64,000 nt of DNA from a virus: IMG/VR virus record IMGVR_UViG_3300042402_002641, positions 216,020 through 280,019 of that record; one strand, given 5' to 3'. This document shows, in pieces, positions 49,364 to 56,597 of the stretch; positions within the stretch are counted from its first letter, which is position 1, and each line of letters starts with the position of its first letter. Both the position numbers and the translations under genes were made by a program. Below the pieces are notes generated by a model. That model worked only from the letters and a program-made list of their open reading frames with translations, was not told where the DNA came from and made no database searches.

Positions 49364-50236
49364 TTATTTTTGAGCTTCACTGAGCACGTCGTACATTTCA
49401 AATACACCGCCGTTGCGCTCATAGATTAGACCAGCATAAAGTTCTGCTTTCATGCCTTCGCCCAGTTTGCTGGCAGCTACACGAGTAGCCCAGTTGAACA
49501 ATGACTTGTCTAGAGGATCGATCTGTTGTTGTCCGCCGCTTTCTTGAACCAGTTGTACCATCTGCTTGAAACTTAGTTTTTGTTCTATTGATTCTTTCAC
49601 CGGACGCTTTTTGCCTGTTGGCATCATCTTTGATTCATTCTTTTTGCCGAAGTATTTTGCTTGAGCAGCACTCATACCTTTCTTAGCGCCGTCTTTTTTA
49701 TCTTCGCCTTTCTCTCCAGCAGCTTTCTTCATTGGTTCTTTCTTGTCACCATCTTTGTCGATGTCTAGAAAGTCTGGCTTAGATCCTTCAGCCATCTTTT
49801 CTTTCTTGGCCATCTTCTTTTTCTTATCTGTTTCTTCTTTCTTGGCCTCAACCATCTTCATGAATTTGCTTTTGAATTCGGGTTCTACACTTTCTTTCTT
49901 AGCTTTCTTTTTGGACTTAGGAGCATCTTCATCATCATCTTCAGGTTCTGCCTTGCTGCCACCATAGTTCTTGCCAGCATGGTGTTTGACGCCTGTAGCA
50001 GTCTTTTCTATTGTGCCACCTGTAGAACTAGGTTTTTTATCGCCAGTTTTCATTTCTTCTTTGACATCTTCTTCTTTCTTTTTCTTGGCTTCAGCTACAT
50101 AGGTGCTTTGTCCTGCTAGCACACGCAGAGCAGCATCTTCGTTGAGCTGCACAGCTTTGTCTAGTACGGGAGCAGCTACCGTGGAGATCTGATCATCCAT
50201 TGAGCTGATTTTAGTGATAAGTGATTTAAAGTCCAT
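49364..50236 (-). CDS. Lys/Glu-rich virion-associated protein
   Basis: The 290-residue protein has an N-terminal helix (MDFKSLITKISSMDDQIS), a highly charged low-complexity middle (residues 50-215) made of Lys, Glu and Asp, and a folded C-terminal end (DKSLFNWATRVAASKLGEGM, then AELYAGLIYERNGGVFEMYDV). Such charged cores with a conserved C-terminus occur in head-associated proteins of marine T4-like phages. It starts behind a GATAAATAC late promoter with AAGGAAT as ribosome-binding site and ends before a strong terminator. Exact role unknown. Confidence 0.6.
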   Translation of the reverse strand: MDFKSLITKISSMDDQISTVAAPVLDKAVQLNEDAALRVLAGQSTYVAEAKKKKEEDVKEEMKTGDKKPSSTGGTIEKTATGVKHHAGKNYGGSKAEPEDDDEDAPKSKKKAKKESVEPEFKSKFMKMVEAKKEETDKKKKMAKKEKMAEGSKPDFLDIDKDGDKKEPMKKAAGEKGEDKKDGAKKGMSAAQAKYFGKKNESKMMPTGKKRPVKESIEQKLSFKQMVQLVQESGGQQQIDPLDKSLFNWATRVAASKLGEGMKAELYAGLIYERNGGVFEMYDVLSEAQK

Positions 50237-50268
50237 AATCGATTCCTTGTTCCTAACAGTTGGTAATG

Positions 50269-50276
50269 TATTTATC
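50269..50276 (-). promoter_or_regulatory. Late promoter, GATAAATA
   Basis: GATAAATAC on the minus strand gives a predicted start near 50263 and a ~27-base leader with AGGAAC and AAGGAA before the ATG at 50236. It overlaps the stop codon of the upstream gene. Confidence 0.55.
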
Positions 50277-50532
50277 TTTTTACTGCAGAGCCAGCACCAA
50301 ACAAACTAGTGCTTTGATCTAGGGCATTTTTGGCCGTGCCGTCCTTGTTTTTAGGCTGGTGAACCTTGGGTTGTGGGGGTGATTTAGTACCTCCAGGGCC
50401 CCCCGGCTTGCCTAAATAGCTGGTCTTTCCTCGAGCTTTTCCTGGGCTAATATGCGGATTTACCACAGTACCTATGCTAGCAGCTGAAGTAGCACCGGCA
50501 GTAGCTGATTCTATGATTTCTTGTATTTTCAT
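50272..50532 (-). CDS. Small basic protein with capsid-targeting-like leader
   Basis: The 86-residue protein opens MKIQEIIESATAGATS. The first eight residues match the T4 capsid-targeting leader style (MKTYQEFIAE), with I-I-E a possible (L/I)-x-E cleavage site for the prohead protease. The rest is Gly/Pro/Lys-rich, basic and probably disordered, as in T4 internal head proteins. It may be packaged with the DNA. The leader similarity is by eye. Confidence 0.55.
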   Translation of the reverse strand: MKIQEIIESATAGATSAASIGTVVNPHISPGKARGKTSYLGKPGGPGGTKSPPQPKVHQPKNKDGTAKNALDQSTSLFGAGSAVKR

Positions 50533-50536
50533 AGTA

Positions 50537-51580
50537 TTATTTATTTTTTTTGGCTCTACCGGCTTTCATGTTAGCTAGCCAGTGTGCCATACGTGCTTTT
50601 TCACCTGATGAATTTTTAGCTGTTTTTCTTAGGCTGCTAACGCTGGCTTTGGTATTAACACCACTGCGTTTGGCAAGACCTTTGCGTCCTGGCTTCTTTC
50701 CATCTGCGAAATTTTCGTTGGCTTGCCGGCTCTGTGGCATGTGATCTTTGCCGTAACTGATACGACTGCCTGTGATAGTTTCTATAGCAACGTGCAGTGC
50801 TGTTCCGGATAGATGTTTACGCAGCCATTTCTCCGCTAGATTGTTGATGATCTTTTCATTGGCATGCACACGGCCGCTACCTTTGGTACGATCATGTACA
50901 TAAGCGTGGCATGCTTCGTGTGCTGCAATGGCAACATCTTTAGCGGCCTTACTTTCTAAATTTGGAATATTGATACTGCCACCGGGCCCCGAATCTTCAG
51001 TGTCTGTAAACATAGGAGAAGCACTGCTCTGATATACATAGTACATACCTGGCTCGATTTCTTCTTCATCGTCCGTTACACGATTTTTGCCTAATATACT
51101 TTGGATAGTCTCGTATGCAGTCCACAGTGTAGGAGCAGGTGCACCACCCACTCTTGTAGTTGGCAACATGGGTTTATCTTCGGAATCAAAATCGCCATAA
51201 CGCTGACGCAACTCGTCGTCACTGGCTTCAGCTTCTTTAACATCGTCGAACTCTTGCCCCTGAAGTTTTACCCCTACTATATCCTGTACCAGTTTCCATG
51301 CCAATCCCTTCTTACCTCGTTCTAGCAGTTGTTTGAACAGAGTTTTTTGTTCTTCATCAGCCATGCTGAAGAACTTGGCCAACTCCATCATGCCTATGTT
51401 ACCGGGATAAGATGCTTCGTGCTTAATGCTTTCTCCGCCACCACCGTCACCACCTGATGACCCACCGTCTCCGCTGTAGCCGGTATAGTAGCCATAGCCC
51501 CCATAGGGACCTGGACCGTATGCAGCCCAACGTGGTCTGCGCTTACGTTTTCTTTCAACAACAAATTCATGAGATTTCAT
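50537..51580 (-). CDS. Virion-associated zinc metalloprotease-like protein
   Basis: This 347-residue protein has HEACH at 221-225 (AIAAHEACHAYVHD), the HExxH zinc site, with E242 in NEKIINNLAEKW as a possible third ligand of a gluzincin. The first nine residues MKSHEFVVE look like a head-targeting leader and are followed by a Lys/Arg cluster and a Gly/Tyr-rich linker (20-50). C-terminal ~80 residues are basic. A protease carried in the capsid could act on host proteins on entry or in capsid maturation; both are inference. Start overlaps a 23-residue ORF as ATGA. Confidence 0.62.
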   Translation of the reverse strand: MKSHEFVVERKRKRRPRWAAYGPGPYGGYGYYTGYSGDGGSSGGDGGGGESIKHEASYPGNIGMMELAKFFSMADEEQKTLFKQLLERGKKGLAWKLVQDIVGVKLQGQEFDDVKEAEASDDELRQRYGDFDSEDKPMLPTTRVGGAPAPTLWTAYETIQSILGKNRVTDDEEEIEPGMYYVYQSSASPMFTDTEDSGPGGSINIPNLESKAAKDVAIAAHEACHAYVHDRTKGSGRVHANEKIINNLAEKWLRKHLSGTALHVAIETITGSRISYGKDHMPQSRQANENFADGKKPGRKGLAKRSGVNTKASVSSLRKTAKNSSGEKARMAHWLANMKAGRAKKNK

Positions 51581-51648
51581 ACAGGTGAATAAGGATTGCG
51601 TGGACGATCTGTACCGTCATCTTCTGGGTATACTGGATAGGGGTTCAT
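51577..51648 (-). CDS. 23-residue Pro-rich micropeptide
   Basis: An ATG at 51648 overlaps the upstream stop as ATGA, and its own TGA overlaps the metalloprotease ATG as ATGA, so this short frame fills the space between two genes exactly. The peptide is Pro/Tyr/Asp-rich (MNPYPVYPEDDGTDRPRN at the start). The double coupling is the evidence; it may be a peptide or a translational bridge. Confidence 0.5.
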   Translation of the reverse strand: MNPYPVYPEDDGTDRPRNPYSPV

Positions 51649-51851
51649 ACAGGACGTTCTCCTGTGAGATACGGTAAACTGAACCATAATTGGAACCATT
51701 CTGGGGTACCTGGCTTTATGTTGTGTTTTTTCATAAGCTCACCTTTTTCATTGCCAGTAATTGAGATATTGCTCCCTTCGTAAGGTTGATAACCTTTGAA
51801 TTCTGTAATACCAGCTAACTTTTTGAGTTCGTTAATCTGCAGATCCGGCAT
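51645..51851 (-). CDS. Small hypothetical protein, virion block
   Basis: The 68-residue product starts MPDLQINELKKLAGITEFKGY, a short leader of the INELKKLAGI type that recurs in marine phage proteins, and continues with MKKHNIKPGTPEWFQLWFSLPYL. No domain is recognised. The start overlaps the upstream gene by 20 bases. Confidence 0.58.
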   Translation of the reverse strand: MPDLQINELKKLAGITEFKGYQPYEGSNISITGNEKGELMKKHNIKPGTPEWFQLWFSLPYLTGERPV

Positions 51852-52881
51852 AATATTTTCCGTCTTTTCCTAGAGTTACGGTAACTGCGCTTAACCCTCT
51901 AACACCAACTAGTGTTGCTGGTACTTTAATTTCTTTTCCGCCCTTTGGAGCTGCCTCAGTTCTTCCAGCAAATTTATAAGTTTCGCCTTCGTATTCTATA
52001 GTATATGCTGCTGGCCACTGTGCTCCTGAGGTATATCTACTGCTTAAAGGAACTGCATCTTGTTTTGGTATATCGGATTGAGACACCTGAGTTGCGATTG
52101 GTTTACCAGTTAACCGGTTAATACTAGGATCTCCATCACCCGACACTCTAGCCGCAGCATTCCCTGCGCCTAAAGCCATAGCGCCTGCTAAACCTGCTGC
52201 CGCTAATTTTTCTTTCCAACCCTCATCTATACTTTCAGTGGCTTTCTCACCAGTTTTATAAACTTCCCACTTCTTACCAGTCTGTTCTGATTTTCTGCGA
52301 GCCATGTCTTTGAGTCTATAGTATTCGCGTTCTTCTTCCGGACTGTCGGCATAGGCACCATATGGTCCAGGAAACACTTTCCATTTCTTACCATTGATAT
52401 AGATAGCGAAATTATTACCAGGCTCTGTGTTGCCTTCATCCCAATCTTCTGGATCGCGAATTCTTTCTGTAGTTTTTCTCATACTTGGTGATACAGCAAT
52501 AATAGAATCAGGATCGACTCTAGGTTCAACCGTTAAAAACTTCCAACCCGGATCAACTACGATTTCAATATCGCCTCCGCTGTTAGGGAACGGTTTATTA
52601 TTTGCGTTCTTAATTTTAACCGCATCTTCGTCAAAGTCAACAGCAGTGACTATAGAAGGAAACTTTTCTCCTCTGCCCGTAGTATAGACTACTCGTTGGC
52701 CTACACGGAAATCATTGCCGGTTGCCTCCGCCACACCTTGATCATAGGGCTTCTTATGCTTAACATCGCCCTGTTTCTCAGCTCGCTTCTTGTCTTTGTG
52801 GACCCCAGCACCAGCAGTCTTAGAATTCTTAGCCACAAAGTTACGTGGTTTTGATGCGGGTATAAAATCTTTTGCTCTCAT
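51832..52881 (-). CDS. Virion-associated protein, modular, unknown
   Basis: This 349-residue protein begins MRAKDFIPASKPRNFVAKNSK, a basic, likely disordered region with HKDKKRAEKQGDVKHKK near residue 30. A small beta-barrel-like domain follows (FRVGQRVVYTTGRGEKFPSIV near residue 58). A hydrophobic segment LAAAGLAGAMALGAGNAA near residue 228 may insert in a membrane or be a flexible linker. The end is beta-rich. It sits between other head-block genes with overlaps on both sides. A packaged or head-structural role is inferred. Confidence 0.58.
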   Translation of the reverse strand: MRAKDFIPASKPRNFVAKNSKTAGAGVHKDKKRAEKQGDVKHKKPYDQGVAEATGNDFRVGQRVVYTTGRGEKFPSIVTAVDFDEDAVKIKNANNKPFPNSGGDIEIVVDPGWKFLTVEPRVDPDSIIAVSPSMRKTTERIRDPEDWDEGNTEPGNNFAIYINGKKWKVFPGPYGAYADSPEEEREYYRLKDMARRKSEQTGKKWEVYKTGEKATESIDEGWKEKLAAAGLAGAMALGAGNAAARVSGDGDPSINRLTGKPIATQVSQSDIPKQDAVPLSSRYTSGAQWPAAYTIEYEGETYKFAGRTEAAPKGGKEIKVPATLVGVRGLSAVTVTLGKDGKYYAGSAD

Positions 52882-53924
52882 ACAGTGATTCCTCTAGACC
52901 GAGTTCCGCCTTTGCGTTTGATTCTACTGAGTTCATCTAAAGCATGGCGAATCTGTTCCATGTTCATTTTTAATTCTTCAAACTGACGAGCCATTATTTG
53001 CCACTCGCTAGGACTAGCGCCATCAGCACGACTAGCAAGATCCTTTAATTGGCCAGCAGCACGTAGCATGCGATATTTTAATTTTGCAGGATTGGCTTTG
53101 TCATGGCTGTGAATCATGGGATCCATGGGATCTGCGGGATCCATCTCAATAGGAGCTTCTTTAATTGTGCCTTCATTTTTTTTGTACAGTGGAGATATAG
53201 ACCTTACAACGTCTTTTTTCATTTGATATGATTTGAAGAATTCTTTTTCTTTTTGACTCAACGGTCTATCGGTTTTAATTTTAGTCAGAATAAATTTAAA
53301 ATAAGCATCGTCATCTGCCAATTCGTTGATTGTGCTTTCGTTGATGCCCATACCGTTACGTACCGCTGAAAACAAAGGTTTAGCAAGTTCTCCTGCACCT
53401 GTAGCTTCTTTGAATCCTTCAAAGTCGTTGTTGGCAGCAGCAGCTCTAGCACCGCTGGCACTGACACCCGCTACACCTTCAGCTCCATCTTCACGTTCCC
53501 CACTGCTGACGAAATCCAGCACTTCGAAATCGTAGAATCCGTGTGCCTTGCCTTCAACACCGTTGTACTGTGTGAGAAGACTTTTCATATCTTCTAATCT
53601 ATCACTGCCTGCCACAAAGGTAGCACTGTTATATCCCTGCTCATGTAGGTATGAAGCCACCTTGCCTATGGTGTTAATGCCAGCATTATCGACCACATCA
53701 CCGGCGTATTCAGGAAACATTTCTTTGATAAATTTGATTTTAGTGGCATAGTCTAGAGGATTTTTCTTTTTATCCTGAGTCTGGCTGACAAATATCCTCA
53801 TGTCGCCACCTTGCTGCTTCATGGTGTCCAGTACCTGTTTGTGTCCAATGGTAGGAGGATTCATCCTGCCGAAACAGAACGTCACATGTTTTGCACCAGC
53901 TTCAAATAATTCTAACAGCAGCAT
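52878..53924 (-). CDS. Nucleotidyltransferase (cytidylyltransferase-like) with short leader
   Basis: The 348-residue protein has an N-terminal adenylyl/cytidylyltransferase core: FCFGRMNPPTIGH28K (residues 17-29) holds the (H/T)-x-G-H nucleotide site, FVAGSDRLEDM near residue 118 and SASGARAAAANNDF near 150 match later motifs. The leader MLLLELFEAG resembles a head-targeting sequence with L-F-E. The C-terminal half is helical and charged. Phage proteins of this type are common in marine T4-like genomes. It may transfer a nucleotide to a small molecule or protein; substrate unknown. Confidence 0.72.
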   Translation of the reverse strand: MLLLELFEAGAKHVTFCFGRMNPPTIGHKQVLDTMKQQGGDMRIFVSQTQDKKKNPLDYATKIKFIKEMFPEYAGDVVDNAGINTIGKVASYLHEQGYNSATFVAGSDRLEDMKSLLTQYNGVEGKAHGFYDFEVLDFVSSGEREDGAEGVAGVSASGARAAAANNDFEGFKEATGAGELAKPLFSAVRNGMGINESTINELADDDAYFKFILTKIKTDRPLSQKEKEFFKSYQMKKDVVRSISPLYKKNEGTIKEAPIEMDPADPMDPMIHSHDKANPAKLKYRMLRAAGQLKDLASRADGASPSEWQIMARQFEELKMNMEQIRHALDELSRIKRKGGTRSRGITV

Positions 53925-54259
53925 TAGTCGTAGTCGCCTTTTTCAAGATATTTTTCCTGCTCATCAGCAATGCGTTTTGCTAGGTCTATGAGTTTTTCTT
54001 TGGGAAACTTTTTTTCTCTATCATCGATGTCGTATTTTTCGCAGTAATGATCCAAACAGGTTTCGATAGGTCGTATATAAACTTTGAATACTCGTGGATT
54101 ACCTTGATGTTCTTTGTGTCTTTTCACAGCAGGAAAGAAATATTGGTTCAACATAGCATCGTCGTTGTCTATGAAGAACTTGAGATCGTCTAACCAATCA
54201 ATTTCTTGTTGATCATCTTTAGGTGCACCAATAGCACTCCACATTTCTCTTAACAGCAT
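53924..54259 (-). CDS. Conserved head-block hypothetical protein
   Basis: The 111-residue product (MLLREMWSAIGAPKDDQQEIDW at the start) is helical and charged. It contains DLKFFIDNDDAMLNQYFFPAV and FKVYIRPIETCLDHYCEKY. Start and stop touch both neighbours (1-base overlaps). The same layout occurs in many marine T4-like phages next to the nucleotidyltransferase gene. Function is unknown. Confidence 0.65.
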   Translation of the reverse strand: MLLREMWSAIGAPKDDQQEIDWLDDLKFFIDNDDAMLNQYFFPAVKRHKEHQGNPRVFKVYIRPIETCLDHYCEKYDIDDREKKFPKEKLIDLAKRIADEQEKYLEKGDYD

Positions 54260-55503
54260 TACCAGCTCCTACATGACCAATAACGTGCTTTCCAACGTGG
54301 ACCTGGATTTTTGCAGTTATGACGAGCACGGAAACTTTTTCTACGTGCTGGATTACTTTTCTTAATACGCATTTTCTTATCGCCGAAGTTTACCTTGACA
54401 ATATTGCCGTTAGGCTTGCGTACATATACTTTGGATTTCTTAACATCGCCAGCCATTTTCTTGCCCAGCGGAACTTCACGTCCTTGATACTTGGCTTCAT
54501 CTACATCACCTTCTTCCACGCCTTGCGATCTATAAACTCCGTCTACATTCTGTTTTGGTGTGCCACCGGTGGCCTGTACAACAGCAGTTAATAAATCGTT
54601 GAATTTTAATTTAGGATTAATTAACGCATTAGGAACAATAGTTTGGTCGCCATGTACTAGATCAACATCATCAAAGTAAAGTGGAGCATTTTTTTCTAAT
54701 CCCGCTTCTTTACGTAGCCAGTTTGTGAGTTTCTTTTGGTCGCCATTTTTTTCGTACCATTTAGCAACATTATAACCGTGTGCCGAACCTTCCGTCACGC
54801 CTTCTTCGTACTTCTGTGCTTTCATGTAATCACGGGCTGTGTCGATGTAGTCTACGGCTTTGGTGATCTTGCTCTGTACCCATTCTGGAAGATTGTCATC
54901 TGCTTGTAGAATGCTGTACAATTCTTCAGCGGCACTGTCTATAGTACGTAGATCATCCTTGGCCATGTCGCCTTCACGATCATACTCTCCGTAGTTTACA
55001 GGATCTTTGGGATCTTCAGGACCGTGGTCCTCCATTTTAACGCAGTTGTCTACGGTCTTGCCGCCTTTCTGTTTGGTGCCCATGCGCTTGTAACCTTTCC
55101 AACAGGCTTTGCCATCGACACCTTTTTGTTTGTCTTCTACTAATTCGCCCTCTAAAAACTCTAAACCCTCATTGGTCAGCATATCTATGGCAGTGTCATC
55201 CAATTCGATTACAATACCATCTTCTAGAATGTCTACAATTTCTGTGGCGATTTCGTGATCTTCAGAAAAACTAATGCCAAATGCATCACCTATCTGAAAT
55301 GATTCTGAAAATCCTTTGGCTTTGGCTTCTTTTTCGAGATCAGCCTTGCGTTGTATAATTGCTTGGGAAATTTCTGGATCTTTGTTGGCTGTGGGATCTG
55401 ATTCTAGATCGTCTAGTGCCTGTCTTTTGGCTTTGAGATCGTCCTGATCTTTAAGAGCTGTTTCGTTGACGATAGCGTCTAGTTTGGATATAAGGTCTCT
55501 CAT
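54259..55503 (-). CDS. Head-block virion protein with basic C-terminal domain
   Basis: This 414-residue protein has a helical N-terminus (MRDLISKLDAIVNETALKD), a CWKGYKRMGTKQKGGKTVDNC element near residue 131, and a basic C-terminal domain with VNFGDKKMRIKKSNPARRKSF and RARHNCKNP, which resembles the small DUF5872-type ending of phage virion proteins. A GATAAATA late promoter lies 25-32 bases upstream. It probably enters or lines the capsid; this is inferred from context. Confidence 0.62.
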   Translation of the reverse strand: MRDLISKLDAIVNETALKDQDDLKAKRQALDDLESDPTANKDPEISQAIIQRKADLEKEAKAKGFSESFQIGDAFGISFSEDHEIATEIVDILEDGIVIELDDTAIDMLTNEGLEFLEGELVEDKQKGVDGKACWKGYKRMGTKQKGGKTVDNCVKMEDHGPEDPKDPVNYGEYDREGDMAKDDLRTIDSAAEELYSILQADDNLPEWVQSKITKAVDYIDTARDYMKAQKYEEGVTEGSAHGYNVAKWYEKNGDQKKLTNWLRKEAGLEKNAPLYFDDVDLVHGDQTIVPNALINPKLKFNDLLTAVVQATGGTPKQNVDGVYRSQGVEEGDVDEAKYQGREVPLGKKMAGDVKKSKVYVRKPNGNIVKVNFGDKKMRIKKSNPARRKSFRARHNCKNPGPRWKARYWSCRSW

Positions 55504-55527
55504 AGTATGTTCCGTAAGGTCATACTA

Positions 55528-55535
55528 TATTTATC
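55528..55535 (-). promoter_or_regulatory. Late promoter, GATAAATA
   Basis: GATAAATATAG on the minus strand precedes the head-block operon that starts at 55503. Predicted start near 55522, with ACGGAAC in the leader. Confidence 0.5.
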
Positions 55536-55547
55536 GAAACTCTATCT

Positions 55548-55913
55548 CTAATAACTATAACGGATTTCTGTGATCGTGCCTTCTTCCAGCTGGTAAGCAG
55601 CACGGATATACACGAATTTGCCTGTGAATGTACACGCAGCGTTATTTGTTAGGGGGGTACTATCAATAGCGGTCAATGTTACATCAGCACTATCATAGAC
55701 TATATCAAACCAATCCGCATCACCAGGATACAGTTCTAGAGTAGCCTGTATCTTGACGGATCCTTTGAAATTATCAAACTCAAATACCGCGGTATGGACT
55801 CCGTTGTTGTTTCGGTAGTAACCTGCAGCTGGACTTTTGGCAGAATATTGATAGTTGGGATACTGACTGTTATCAGCAGTAGCGGCCAGCAGTACACGAG
55901 TTTGATTGGACAT
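55548..55913 (-). CDS. Small beta-rich virion-type protein
   Basis: The 121-residue protein is beta-rich, with VHTAVFEFDNFKGSVKIQATLEL near residue 39 and a final strand EEGTITEIRYSY. There are no catalytic residues. The layout suggests a decoration or baseplate-type jelly roll but no specific family is recognised. It is followed closely by a late promoter for the next block. Confidence 0.58.
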   Translation of the reverse strand: MSNQTRVLLAATADNSQYPNYQYSAKSPAAGYYRNNNGVHTAVFEFDNFKGSVKIQATLELYPGDADWFDIVYDSADVTLTAIDSTPLTNNAACTFTGKFVYIRAAYQLEEGTITEIRYSY

Positions 55914-55916
55914 CAG

Positions 55917-56597
55917 TTATTTATCGGAGATAACAAAGTTGTAGATCTTGCCCACCACTTCGGCATTACGCAGCTTCATCATTAACAGGGTCTGATCATC
56001 TTCTACCAACACATATCTGCGATCCCAGTTCCAGTCTGTGGCCAAAAACCATTTTTCCACAGCAGGTGTGCAGGTCACATGTGGTATCTGTGTTTTTAAC
56101 CAGTCGATATAGCGTTTTTTGCCTGGACGATCGTTGGCCATTTTATGTGGTAATAGATATACCCTGTAGTTGAATCTATCTTTGGGTAGTTTTTTTACAG
56201 TAATAGAGTTTTTATTTTCGTTAAGTATGTCTATAGAATCTGTTGAAGGCTCGAAACAGTGTTTTAACTGAGATCCAAATTTAATAATTGCACCGTTATA
56301 AAAATCTACATCATTGGTGTACAGATCGATAGTGTTACGTTCTATTCTTGTGGCGTATTGTGTCTTATCATAAACTTCTAAAAACTCACATAGGACTAGA
56401 ATTTCCTCACGATTATTCCAATATTCTAGTTTGTATCGATATCGGTCAATTTCGGGTTCAGGACCTTTACAGAAATCTTTGATTGCATCAATGGTATGCA
56501 ATCTCAGCATTGTGCAACCTCTGAGATTTACAGTAACCTTGTACAGCCATTTGCCGTAGAATTTATGATTGGTGTATTTGATTTTCTGGTTCTGCAT
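55917..56597 (-). CDS. Conserved phage hypothetical protein
   Basis: This 226-residue protein begins KIKYTNHKFYGKWLYKVTVNL after MQNQ and has several aromatic-rich strands (RYKLEYWNNREEILVLCEF, NYRVYLLPHKM). Similar proteins occur in many marine phages. It has no membrane or signal segment. It overlaps the clpA end by 35 bases, so production may be linked with ClpA. Function is unknown. Confidence 0.62.
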   Translation of the reverse strand: MQNQKIKYTNHKFYGKWLYKVTVNLRGCTMLRLHTIDAIKDFCKGPEPEIDRYRYKLEYWNNREEILVLCEFLEVYDKTQYATRIERNTIDLYTNDVDFYNGAIIKFGSQLKHCFEPSTDSIDILNENKNSITVKKLPKDRFNYRVYLLPHKMANDRPGKKRYIDWLKTQIPHVTCTPAVEKWFLATDWNWDRRYVLVEDDQTLLMMKLRNAEVVGKIYNFVISDK

